In this document: in pieces, positions 26,352-34,929 of the stretch
How positions within the stretch are numbered: position 1 is the first letter of the stretch
Layout: each line of letters begins with the position of its first letter
Origin: JAEWSN01 sp942493335
GTDB taxonomy: Bacteria > Bacillota > Clostridia > DSM-8532
Direction of reading: 5' to 3'
Assembly: GCA_942493335.1 (NCBI GenBank)
Contig: OW818693.1
Span: 3,286,001-3,350,000 of the forward strand
DNA: 64,000 nucleotides
Translations under genes and position numbers: made by a program
Notes under the pieces: model-generated
Databases searched by the model: none
Seen by the model: only the letters and a program-made list of their open reading frames with translations
Told to the model about the DNA's origin: nothing

Positions 26352-26395
26352 TTATCCTCCTCCATTGTAAATAGCAAGAGAGCTTGTCCGCGTTT

Positions 26396-26508
26396 CATTT
26401 AACGTCTATGCCTCTGCGAAGTGCCGAAACCGTGACCCGCGGCTGCTCCTGCTTCGGAGGCGCGCGACGCGCAACGGTTTTGGTATTTTGAAGAGGCGAT
26501 GTTAAGCG
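26396..26508 (-). repeat. attC site, family A
   Basis: Ends catttaac and gttaagc; arms gcctctgcgaagtgccgaaa and ttttggtattttgaagaggc pair; centre ggcgcgcgacgcgcaacgg. It is the attC of the RT-polymerase cassette and the right-most clear attC. Confidence 0.88.
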
Positions 26509-26571
26509 ACGGCTGCTGTCACTCTATAGAATGTTTTATCTATGGATTGCTCTTCAGTAACTCAAATTCTC

Positions 26572-28164
26572 CTAGAAAGTTTCGAATGTTATTTCCGACT
26601 TAATATTAGGAAGCAGACTTTGCATCGTAGCAATCATAATTTCTCTTATCTTCTCCATCGCCTTCTCTTTGTCATGCGTCCTAATCTCAAGTAGTATCGC
26701 ATCGTGCATCGGAATAAGAAATTCAATTTCTGGGAATTCATCATTGATAGCTATTAGTGCCTTCTTGAAAATAAGCGAGGCAGTACCTTGAATAATCTGA
26801 TTTGGTATCCATCGTTCACACGATGTCTCTATTTGGGCATTGTTTTGTCTTACAATATAGCGACGGTTTCCTAACAAAGATTCGGAATATCCCCGCTCTA
26901 CTGCTTTTTGAATCTGAGTATCTTTCCACTCAGCAATCTTATGAAAAACTTGAAAGAAAGCAAGCCCTTTATTCTTGGTTGCGCCATCACTTAGTCTTTC
27001 TATGTTTCCACCAATCTTGTTGATGCTCATTCCATATAAATATGACAAGAATAAGGTTTTGCATAACTTCCTTTTTGATGCATCACCAAAGAGTTCAACA
27101 CTTAATTCTTTATAGACATCTCCTTGATTATAGAGTTCAATGAGTTTCTCATCATTTGCTAAAGACGCTAGAATCCCTGGTTCATATTGCTTATAATCTG
27201 CATATATAAACGAATATCCCTCACGTGGCACAAAAATATTGCGATTTTCTTTCTTTATATATTGTATACCCGGGTTGCTAATAAGAATTCTACCAGTTAC
27301 CGTTCCCATAACATCATAATAGGGGAATATCCGGTAATATTTGTCATATGCATACCTCAATAATGAATTATAATCACTATATGTTCTTTTTGCAGCGTAC
27401 AGAGTTGATAGAAATGGATCGTCATCAGCTAATAATTCTATGTTACGCCATAAATCATCAGTTAATTCAATATCATCGCGCTTAACACCTGTATATTCAC
27501 TAATATCATCCCAAGAGAGATTGTTGTTAATCCGTTGACTGACAAATCCATGATTTAGTTCGAGTATATTGATGTTGGTGTAATACTCTCTCCTTAGTTT
27601 CTGTAGTGTTTCATGCAATGACACTTGGTCAATATGAATGCCGTTCAGTGATGTGCGAAAGAATATATTATATATTTTTATCTCAATACAAAAAAATCGA
27701 CGTAATTCATTACACCTTCTCAACTCACGTAAAAGTCTCCTATATGCCTCTACAAATCTCTCCATCATATCTTTGACTAGTTCTATCGTTGGTTCGTCTG
27801 AGTGTACTTCGATTATATTGAAGCTAGAAAGATTGCTAATCCATTTGTTCGTACCGTTTTTGCATGTATTTTCTAAGATATTGTTTAAATCCCACGGTTT
27901 TGACTGATTAGCATACTGTTTCTTTGGTTGACCAGTGACAAGTTTTTTCATGGTTACAATGTCAATGATAGTAGGTATTGTAGCTGCCTCAAAGTTACGC
28001 ATAACCTCAGCACAAATCTCGAAATTGTAAGCGATAATTTGTCTGTACTGTAAGAGTTGTATAATGTCGCAACATATAAATGATGCATTCCCATCTGAAC
28101 AGAAGATAAATGGCGTTGCGCTAAATGGATTTTCAAACGAAATCACAAATACACGCTTATGCAT
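26572..28164 (-). CDS. Family A DNA polymerase partner of the RT
   Basis: 530 residues. The palm and fingers of a Pol I-type polymerase are clear: GRILISNPGIQYI (291-303), motif A YADYKQYEPGILASLA (Asp323, Glu328), motif B around Lys369 to YLYGMS, and motif C PMHDAILLEI (His487, Asp488). The last shows HDA where most Pol I have HDE. The N-terminal 160 residues do not show a DxE 3'-5' exonuclease motif, and there is no 5' nuclease domain, so it is a short, possibly non-proofreading enzyme. It overlaps the RT stop by 8 bases with GAGGTAG as RBS, showing translational coupling. Confidence 0.88.
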   Translation of the reverse strand: MHKRVFVISFENPFSATPFIFCSDGNASFICCDIIQLLQYRQIIAYNFEICAEVMRNFEAATIPTIIDIVTMKKLVTGQPKKQYANQSKPWDLNNILENTCKNGTNKWISNLSSFNIIEVHSDEPTIELVKDMMERFVEAYRRLLRELRRCNELRRFFCIEIKIYNIFFRTSLNGIHIDQVSLHETLQKLRREYYTNINILELNHGFVSQRINNNLSWDDISEYTGVKRDDIELTDDLWRNIELLADDDPFLSTLYAAKRTYSDYNSLLRYAYDKYYRIFPYYDVMGTVTGRILISNPGIQYIKKENRNIFVPREGYSFIYADYKQYEPGILASLANDEKLIELYNQGDVYKELSVELFGDASKRKLCKTLFLSYLYGMSINKIGGNIERLSDGATKNKGLAFFQVFHKIAEWKDTQIQKAVERGYSESLLGNRRYIVRQNNAQIETSCERWIPNQIIQGTASLIFKKALIAINDEFPEIEFLIPMHDAILLEIRTHDKEKAMEKIREIMIATMQSLLPNIKSEITFETF

Positions 28165-29794
28165 AAAACGCTACCTCGTTAATTAAGTCAGTATACTTAA
28201 CTTTATCCGGGGGAGAAACATAGATGTGCTCGCGCATGCTATGGAGGTCACGATACACACCCTTTGATTCAGCACTTACATAAGGCGAAATCGAAGAAAC
28301 CTCTCGATAATCCATTTCTTGGATTGATATTAGTGCATGTCGTTGAAGGAAAAAATCACTGTACTGGCTAAAGTTTTGGCATATAGTTTTCCTATGCTCT
28401 GCGCAGCATTTGCCGACATATATCATAGCCCCAGCAACTGATGGGGCATTGCTTATGTCGCTAAGTTTGGCATTAGCATATGATACTATTTTGTCGGTTT
28501 TGTAATTGTAAAACGCTAATATTTTCCATATAAGGTAATTTTGCCACCCGTAAATCGCTTTATTCTCATCCATTAAGAACGAAGCTAATTCGCCTTGTTC
28601 ATCGATGCTAATATCTGCGGACAATAGATATTGATATATTTGATCAGTAGCTGCTGGGATATCCTGTATTGCTTCGATAAATCCCTTTGTCAATGGTTTG
28701 ATTAAGTTTTGTGGTTTCTTTATATCTGTGCACAACATTAGTTTCGATATTCTGCTTATGTAAAAACGAAACTCCCGACTCAAGTAGTCTTTTCTGATAA
28801 TTAACTCTGTCATTTTGTCAACTATTTCTTTATACGCAATGATTACAAGTGACTTTTTCTTAGAATTTATAAGTGAATCAATGCGTTCAAGCGAAAATCC
28901 AGTGTTAGTAATATATTCAGTATGCTCTTTTGTTCCTGGCTCAAGTATTGAAGTCTTATATCCATTAATGGTGATCCCATATTCTCTCAATAATATCGTC
29001 AGCTGTTTCAGGTATAAATATGCCTTTTCGCGCGACTCACATACAATGCGAATATCATCCATGTATCTATAGTAATTAATTCCATTCTTAACGGCCCAAT
29101 CATCAACTTCACGGATATAAATACTCGCCAAGAAAGATGATATGTCTCTATTCTGTGGCAACCCGTTTTCCCCATTGTATGACCAGCTAGCAAGACAATC
29201 TATTACTGAGTCAATACAAAACCTAATTTTAGCTTTCTCAGGCCCCGAGACCTCAAGCTCCTTTAGGGAAGTGAGTAAAACAGAATGCAGCTTTTTTATG
29301 GTGATATTCTCAAAGTAATTCTGCAGGTCAGTGCACAAAATATAGTTCCCTTCCGAAGCTAATTTTGTGTATTCTTCAAACTTCTTCCATTGTTCTATAG
29401 CATTCAGATATAGATATGATGAGTTCTCCTGTACTGTATTGTATCTGTGACTTAATACTCGTTTGCTAAGAAGATTATCGAAACTCTTTACAAGTAGGGT
29501 GCCAAAACAATGATATGCTAATCTATCATAGAAATGTGTTTCAAGCGAATACCGAAGGGTTCTTTGTGGTTTCGGAATATTAACAAGAATTCGTGAACTG
29601 GGCTTATAATGGCCATTGTTCGCTTCGATGTTATTTGTTATATACTCGATTGCTTTGTCTTTTGAAAATCGATCATTATACTTGATTGGATCTAGAAACC
29701 AATCATCTCTCATATCGCTTTTTAAGTGTGAGAAGACAGATGCTAAGTCTATTTTGTAAACGCCAAAATCTATATCTTGATTGCTTATATCCAT
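28157..29794 (-). CDS. Reverse transcriptase with helical C-terminal extension
   Basis: 545 residues from the ATG at 29794 (GGGAGG five bases upstream). RT motifs are in order: ILVNIPKPQRTLRYS near 69 (RT1/2), CTDLQNYFENI (Asp156, RT3), GLPQNRDISS (211-220, RT4) and YYRYMDDIRIV (YMDD 244-247, RT5). The last 240 residues are predicted helical with no known motif, as in the Abi/UG group of defence RTs. There is no maturase or HNH domain as in group II introns, no Avd or template repeats as in DGRs, and too little space upstream for a retron msr-msd. It is the first gene of the unit and overlaps the family A polymerase gene. Confidence 0.88.
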   Translation of the reverse strand: MDISNQDIDFGVYKIDLASVFSHLKSDMRDDWFLDPIKYNDRFSKDKAIEYITNNIEANNGHYKPSSRILVNIPKPQRTLRYSLETHFYDRLAYHCFGTLLVKSFDNLLSKRVLSHRYNTVQENSSYLYLNAIEQWKKFEEYTKLASEGNYILCTDLQNYFENITIKKLHSVLLTSLKELEVSGPEKAKIRFCIDSVIDCLASWSYNGENGLPQNRDISSFLASIYIREVDDWAVKNGINYYRYMDDIRIVCESREKAYLYLKQLTILLREYGITINGYKTSILEPGTKEHTEYITNTGFSLERIDSLINSKKKSLVIIAYKEIVDKMTELIIRKDYLSREFRFYISRISKLMLCTDIKKPQNLIKPLTKGFIEAIQDIPAATDQIYQYLLSADISIDEQGELASFLMDENKAIYGWQNYLIWKILAFYNYKTDKIVSYANAKLSDISNAPSVAGAMIYVGKCCAEHRKTICQNFSQYSDFFLQRHALISIQEMDYREVSSISPYVSAESKGVYRDLHSMREHIYVSPPDKVKYTDLINEVAFYA

Positions 29795-29863
29795 AGACAC
29801 CTCCCACCTAGTATTTATTGCTTAGAACAGAATCTACTAGACAAAAATTAATGTGATCACTGT

Positions 29864-29985
29864 CGCTTAACTCCTAATACGCGAATGTCGTGAACTCGTC
29901 CCAAACGTCGATATCTGCGAAGTCGTGAACCCACCAGAAAACAGGTGTATCTGCGACGTTGGTTTCGTGATAACTGAAGATTAGT
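29864..29985 (-). other. Candidate attI-like end of the cassette array
   Basis: Read on the minus strand, this region ends in GTTAAGC just before the first cassette (RT). It carries related blocks: gttcacgacttcgcag, gttcacgacattcgcg and a third, weaker one containing gttatcacgaaaccaacgtcgcag, with cagatacacc / cagatatcg repeats. It lacks the GC-rich palindrome of the attC sites. Direct repeats beside a single core site are what attI sites look like. No integrase gene follows to the right, so the assignment is tentative; a decayed attC is the alternative. Confidence 0.4.
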
Positions 29986-30238
29986 CAGTATAGGCGAAGG
30001 TGGTTTCGGGAAATATACTGTAGCTGATCTTGCACAGGTGCTTTGCTTTGCACCATACTATCATGAAAACGGGAATAAGTGGGGAACAGGTTGCAAATCG
30101 CAAAAGGCATGACAAAGAAGCTGTACCATCATATGGTGCAACAACTGAAAACCGAAAACAGAAATCCGCTTCACATGTCAACCCCTTCAATTTACATAGA
30201 AAGGTAATAGCAAAAGGTTATAGCAAAAGGAGCATGAA

Positions 30239-30289
30239 CAAACAGGGAGCACTTTACAGACTGCATTCATGCCGTCTGCTCCCTGTTTG
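30239..30289. terminator. Long hairpin after the array
   Basis: A perfect 13-bp stem (caaacagggagca / tgctccctgtttg) encloses 25 bases with a partial inner stem (cagac / gtctg). The stretch 29,986-30,365 around it has no gene I trust. It may terminate the VOC gene transcript read leftwards and insulates the array from the chromosome. Confidence 0.55.
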
Positions 30290-30365
30290 CTTTGTTATTC
30301 TAGGATATGCATAATTCTGCCGCTGTTGCCCAATGCGTTACATCAACTCATTGTCCAGCCGTCTG

Positions 30366-30770
30366 CTACTCCTGGCTCAACTGCCATTCAACTCCGAACT
30401 TGTCGGTCAGCATGCCATACAGCGGAGTCCAGAACGCCGGGGCCAGGTCCATGGTTATCTCGCCGCCCTCTTTCAGTGCATTCCAATACCTGTGAAGCGC
30501 GTCCCCGTCCTTGAGGGTCAGCATCATGCAGATGTTTCCGTCCATCCCGACGGGCTTTCCGAAAGAATCGGAAAACATGACAATGCCATCGGCGATGTGC
30601 AACTCGGCATGCATGACCATGTCCTTTGCGGCATCCGGCATAGGGAAAGCCGGATCTGGAGGCATATCGCCAAGTCTCTTGATCTCCGGCATTTCGACTT
30701 GGAATGCTTGTGAATAAAAGGTAATCGCTTCTCGTGCGTTTCCGTTGAAATAAAGATACGGTACGATCAT
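30366..30770 (-). CDS. PhnB-like VOC superfamily protein
   Basis: 134 residues. It begins MIVPYLYFNGNAREAITFY, typical of PhnB-like glyoxalase-fold proteins, with MHAELHIADGIVMFSD and LKDGDALHRYWNAL further on and the ending FGVEWQLSQE. These VOC-fold proteins may be metal-dependent dioxygenases or binding proteins; substrate unknown. GGAGGG precedes the ATG at 30770, so the longer frame is rejected. It is the first gene on the chromosomal side of the array boundary. Confidence 0.82.
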   Translation of the reverse strand: MIVPYLYFNGNAREAITFYSQAFQVEMPEIKRLGDMPPDPAFPMPDAAKDMVMHAELHIADGIVMFSDSFGKPVGMDGNICMMLTLKDGDALHRYWNALKEGGEITMDLAPAFWTPLYGMLTDKFGVEWQLSQE

Positions 30771-30878
30771 TGTGGGTCCCTCCATTTCAAGCAATGATAC
30801 AAGGATGTTGTGGAATATCTACCACCGGCGGAGGACGGAAAACACAGGCGTATATGAATGACGGGCGCCTATCAAGCG

Positions 30879-32030
30879 CTAATGTCCGGGGAATCTCATT
30901 GGCAGGGGGTTATCACTTGCGGTGAAATTCTCCGTAGTCGGGGAGGAAGTGGAGATGTTCTTCAGGAACTCATACACATACATGAGCAGCTGTTCGACCG
31001 CCTGTCCGGATTCGGTGATGGCGGAAATGGAGTAGGTCGCATTCCGGCTGGTGTCCACTACTTTGCGGACGGAATCCTGTGATTCGAGGGACAGCCTTCT
31101 GATGGCCTGTGTCACGACGGAGAAACCGTTTCCCGCCTTGCCCGCGCGTGCCGCTTCGATCGAGGCACTCAGGGAAAGCAGATTGGTCTTCAGTGCCAAG
31201 GAATTGACCATTTTCGCCATTTGCTTGTACCCGAGGATCTCATCTGAGATGTCGTTGATGGATCTTAGCGTCTGCGAAGAATGCCGCTCGATTTCCGTGA
31301 TCTCGTCAGCTGCCGTTTTTTGATACAGATCGGATGCCAGTAGGCGCTGCCGGTCCATTGCACCGTTAATTTCGAAAACCGTTGAATTGAGATCGCAGCC
31401 GGTTCCCAGATTGCAGCCTTCCGGGCAGTTCAGCACATCGAAGACCATTGGCAGGTTCTCGACCGGTTCTATCGCATATTGGTTCAATGCCTTGTATACG
31501 CCTTGTTGCCCTTCGGACTTGACAATCCGCACGGCGTGACCAAGGTAGAATATGACATTTTCCTTCAATCCCCCGGCATCGAATAAATACGGCCCAGAGA
31601 GGCGTCAATGTGATCGAACTCAAAAGGCTCTTGTGAAAGGGTGATTTTTTTCTGTTTCATAGAGTCACCCAATTGCTGGAAGGTGGCCTTGTACTGGACA
31701 AGACCGGTCTCTGTGAACTCATCTGTTTTTTGATGCAGGGGGAGAGGGAGGCCAGGGAACCCTCCACATGCATGTATTTCTTCATGAAGATGGCGGCGCA
31801 GAGCATTGGACTGTGAACCGGCGAGTGGCGCGGAATGAGCTCGGTCTTGTGCATGGTGATGTAGTTGACGATGGCGGGGCAGAGCTGCGAGATGATGGGA
31901 CCCGGCGAATATTTCTGGATCCAGCGGATATGCACTCACGTACAGATGTCTGCGCCGAGTGAGACATCGAAGATATGGCTGACACCCTTTTTACGCAGCC
32001 AGGCGAGAAGACCATCGAAATTCGGGAAGA
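30879..32030 (-). pseudogene. Hydrogenase-like/MCP signalling fusion, broken
   Basis: Reading leftwards, the frame runs through an iron-hydrogenase-like H domain (FDVSLGADICT; QLCPAIVNY; HSPMLCAAIFMKKY; LSPCIKK; LNCPEGCNLGTG) into an MCP signalling tip (NLLSLSASIEAARAGKAG). Three lesions break it: TGA where the family has Trp (31936-31938), a one-base loss in the A-run near 31720 (SPCIKK to TDEFTETG) and another in the G-run near 31568 (MPGD to GLKENVIF). The 5' part beyond about 32030 is missing. Intact relatives probably sense redox state or H2 through Fe-S clusters and signal to chemotaxis-like machinery. Confidence 0.7.
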
Positions 32031-32049
32031 CTCCGGCTGCACCTGGCAG

Positions 32050-32808
32050 GCGGGGGAGACACCCGTCAAGCGTGCCATGAAGACCGCAATTTATCTCTAT
32101 ATATAGGGAATCTTCCCGGAAGCGGATGTTTTCATTGATGCCAAATGTATTCCGGACGGTCGGACGGATCTGCTGGCAAGGATTGGCCATGCTGCGCTGG
32201 CGATTGAGTTTGTTTCGCGCAGTCTTTCTCTTTTTCGGTTGGGCCAGCTGCTCGAAGCCTATGGGGACATTGATCTCCCCGTATTGGTCCTGCTTGATGG
32301 TGTGCCAATGTATCCCACTGAAGACCGATTGAAGGATGCGGAGCGATACATGCTGACCCGAACGACGTCCGGAGTGCTCTGTCAGGCCAATCCAGCGGAT
32401 CGGTCCCGGATGTCCGATCTGCTTCTGACAATCAGCTTTGCTTTGCCTGATGGCTCTCTTGTTACAGGAACCTATCCGTTGAGGGAAGCCTGTCTGGATA
32501 TGTCGGGCGTCCTGATGCACCCGGCTTTCAAAGACAAAGTCCGGATCGCGCTGGAACCATGGACGTCCATATTGGAGGAAGAACCGGAAAACCGTCTGGT
32601 GAGGGACGGGCCGGGTTTGGATTCCGCGAGTGATAAGCCGGGAAGGGATTCCGCGAGCGATAAGCCAGTAAAGGATTCGCGTGATGGACGAGTAAAGACG
32701 CCAGCGCTCCCGCCTGTTCGATTGATCCCTCTTGTCGACCTGTCAAAGGATGGTCCGATCATTCGTGCCGGAAACGCTGCGACCAAGCCAAGAAGAAGAC
32801 ACTGGTAA
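32050..32808 (+). pseudogene. N-terminally broken hypothetical gene
   Basis: The frame encodes a convincing protein (ADVFIDAKCIPDGRTDLLAR, LARIGHAALAIEFVSRSLSL, then LPVLVLLDGVPMYPTEDRL) but has an in-frame TAG at 32104-32106 and no good start; the first ATG after it is at 32239. The C-terminal part contains two near-identical 27-base repeats (about 32627-32680) giving DSASDKP twice. It abuts the truncated end of the hydrogenase-like pseudogene on the other strand, so a rearrangement joined two broken genes here. Family not recognised. Confidence 0.5.
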
Positions 32809-33001
32809 CAAGCATTTCAGGCCGATTGGGGACTCATTCCTCTGGCATATCCGAATGCAGGGTGATAGAATCGTGTTGTCGTGGGGTGAAGGCGGAAATG
32901 CAGTCGGAAACCGTGAGCCCTGCATGATGGAAAGGGATGGAGGCATGTGCGTGTGCCGGTCGGCGCGTGCACCAGCTGAAAACCATTGAAGGAGGGTTCG
33001 G

Positions 33002-33892
33002 ATGGACGAACATGGCGCCCGCCTTTTGGCGGAATGGAATCAACGGATGGAGTGCGAAAAGCGGATTCCCTTGTGGGAACCCGGCAAAACGCCGGATTAC
33101 AACCCTGCATACGGTCAGCGGGAACCTTCCATTGTCGCATTTCCCGCGACCCCGGCAGCCGGAGTGACGCCGGGCGCGGTTCTGGTCTGCGCGGGCGGGG
33201 GATTTGAGATCAAAGCCCCGCATGAAGGCTGGCCGATCTGCGAATGGCTCAATCAAAACGGTATTTCTGCTTATATGCTGGATTACCGGCTCAAGCCCTA
33301 TTATCTTCCGACCATCATCGGAGATGCGAAACGTGCGATGCGCGTCATCCGCCACCATGCGGCCGAATGGGGCCTCAATCCCGCGAAGATCGGCATCCTC
33401 GGTTTTTCCGCGGGTGGGCAGATCACCGTGTCGGTCTCCACGATGTTCGACGAAGGCGATCCGGCGTCAAACGATCCCATCGAGCGGGTTTCCTGCAGAC
33501 CCGATGCGCAGGTTCCCTGTTATCCCGCTGTGTCGCTGATCGCCCGGGGCAATGGTGCTTCACCGGATGCCACGGACAAGGAAGCGGCGGAATGGAACGA
33601 GTGGGTCACCTCTCTGTTCGGCCCCGGGGCAACACCGGAAATGGCACGGGCTTACTCGGGAGAGTGCAATGTGCGTGATAACACCCCGCCGGCTTTCCTC
33701 TGGGGAACCTGCGATGATTTCCTTTACCGGTTCTGGCCGCCGTATCTGAATGCGCTGACGGACAAGGGAATCTCGCTGGAAAGCCATATCTATTCGAACG
33801 GACCGCATGGCATGGGTCTTGCGGCCGAACACCCGACCGCCTGCTCGTGGTCTGAAAGGGCTGCCGCATGGCTGAAGTTCCAGGGGTTTTGA
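33002..33892 (+). CDS. Alpha/beta hydrolase, BD-FAE/esterase type
   Basis: 296 residues. The oxyanion region is VCAGGGFEIKAPHEG, the nucleophile elbow is ILGFSAGGQITVSVS (GFSAGG, catalytic Ser near residue 141), and the terminal His lies in YSNGPHGMGLA. This is the esterase/lipase and acetyl-xylan-esterase-like group with an HGGGF-like variant. It is cytosolic and probably deacetylates sugars. GAAGGAGGG precedes the ATG at 33002. It lies 129 bp upstream of an SDR gene on the same strand, which may be co-transcribed. Confidence 0.85.
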   Translation: MDEHGARLLAEWNQRMECEKRIPLWEPGKTPDYNPAYGQREPSIVAFPATPAAGVTPGAVLVCAGGGFEIKAPHEGWPICEWLNQNGISAYMLDYRLKPYYLPTIIGDAKRAMRVIRHHAAEWGLNPAKIGILGFSAGGQITVSVSTMFDEGDPASNDPIERVSCRPDAQVPCYPAVSLIARGNGASPDATDKEAAEWNEWVTSLFGPGATPEMARAYSGECNVRDNTPPAFLWGTCDDFLYRFWPPYLNALTDKGISLESHIYSNGPHGMGLAAEHPTACSWSERAAAWLKFQGF

Positions 33893-34021
33893 CCCATTGT
33901 GCGACAGGCAATTGGCATGAAGCATAAAGTGGGACGCCTGCAATGGATACAATCGTCGGTCACCCTTCTATGACAATACCATTCATTTGCCGGGTCCATG
34001 GGGGATAGGAAGGACAACAAC

Positions 34022-34786
34022 ATGCTGACATTGGATTTGACAGGAAAAGTCGCACTGGTGACAGGCGCAACCGGCCAGCTCGGACGGGTCATGGCACGCA
34101 CACTCGCTTCCTGCGGGGCGGATGTGGCCTTGCATTGCCGCAGCAACCGCGAAAAGGCCGAAGCACTGGCGGAAGAAGTCCGCGCCATGGGTGTGAAGGC
34201 GGTTGTGGTACAGGCTGATGTCGGGAATCTTGCGGAAGTGAAGGAGATGGCGAAGGTCATCGAGAACGCGCTCGGCATGCCGGACATCACCGTAGCCAAT
34301 GCGGTCAGCCAATACAAATGGACCACCATTCTGGAACAGGATTCATCGGATTACGAGGACCAGTTCCGGACCTGCGTGCTGCAAAGCGTACATCTGGCGA
34401 AGGCATTCGTGCCGTCCATGCAGTCGAAGGGGTGGGGAAGGTTCATCGGCATCAACACCGAATGCAGCATGCAGAATTTCCCGACGCAGTCCGCCTACGT
34501 GGCGGGGAAGCGCGGAATGGACGGTATTTATCGGATTCTCGCGAAGGAAGTCGGAGCATCCGGCATCACGGTGAACCAGGTCGCGCCAGGCTGGACCATC
34601 AGCGACCGGGACAGGGAGCAGGGGACGGAAATCAGTGATTCCTATTCCGCCTCCGTGCCGCTGCGCCGTCGCGGGACCGATCAGGAAATCGCCAATGTCG
34701 TTGCGTTCCTGGCTTCCGGGTTATCCAGCTTCATTACAGGAGCGTATGTGCCAGTTGCCGGCGGAAATGTCATGCCGTCGATCTGA
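34022..34786 (+). CDS. Short-chain dehydrogenase/reductase
   Basis: 254 residues. The NAD(P)-binding motif is VTGATGQLGRVMA, NAVSQY replaces the usual NNAG, and the active-site residues are Tyr and Lys in SAYVAGKRGMDG (YxxxK). The end shows FLASGLSSFITGAYVPVAGG, typical of FabG-like SDRs. The ATG at 34022 is preferred over an upstream one, with AGGAAGG before it. The substrate is unknown; together with the preceding esterase it may act in sugar-acid metabolism. Confidence 0.87.
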   Translation: MLTLDLTGKVALVTGATGQLGRVMARTLASCGADVALHCRSNREKAEALAEEVRAMGVKAVVVQADVGNLAEVKEMAKVIENALGMPDITVANAVSQYKWTTILEQDSSDYEDQFRTCVLQSVHLAKAFVPSMQSKGWGRFIGINTECSMQNFPTQSAYVAGKRGMDGIYRILAKEVGASGITVNQVAPGWTISDRDREQGTEISDSYSASVPLRRRGTDQEIANVVAFLASGLSSFITGAYVPVAGGNVMPSI

Positions 34787-34817
34787 TTTTCCCGAATTTC
34801 ACCCATTCCCCGAACAT

Positions 34818-34866
34818 GAAACGCGCCGCCATCCCGGATTCCTTTCCGGTGAGGGCGGCGCGTTTC
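34818..34866. terminator. Bidirectional hairpin terminator
   Basis: Stem gaaacgcgccgcc / ggcggcgcgtttc with a 23-base loop lies between the convergent SDR and bactofilin-like genes. It can serve both strands (T-rich on each side). Confidence 0.7.
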
Positions 34867-34929
34867 TGTATATAAAAGTTCGGGCGGTTTCGTCCTGTTC
34901 CTGTTCCTGTTCCTGGTTCTGGCCCTGCA

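Noticed and set aside
7884..26508. CRISPR-like repeat array
   Set aside because: The repeats are about 105-113 bp, palindromic and separated by genes of 0.5-3 kb. No short direct repeat with regular spacers exists, and no cas genes are visible.
29795..29863. Retron msr-msd upstream of the RT
   Set aside because: Only about 70 bases lie between the RT start and the array end. No inverted repeats of the retron type are visible, and the downstream partner is a polymerase gene.
30030..30314. 94-codon plus-strand frame as intI remnant
   Set aside because: Its sequence contains no Y-recombinase motif (no RHRY pattern) and no RBS. It overlaps the hairpin.
30879..32030. TGA reassigned to Trp to explain the in-frame stop
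   Set aside because: Other genes on both sides end properly at TGA, so the standard code is used; the TGA is a lesion of a pseudogene.
32472..33952. Long overlapping frames on both strands near the alpha/beta hydrolase
   Set aside because: These are antisense or shifted frames of GC-rich coding DNA and lack RBS and family signals.
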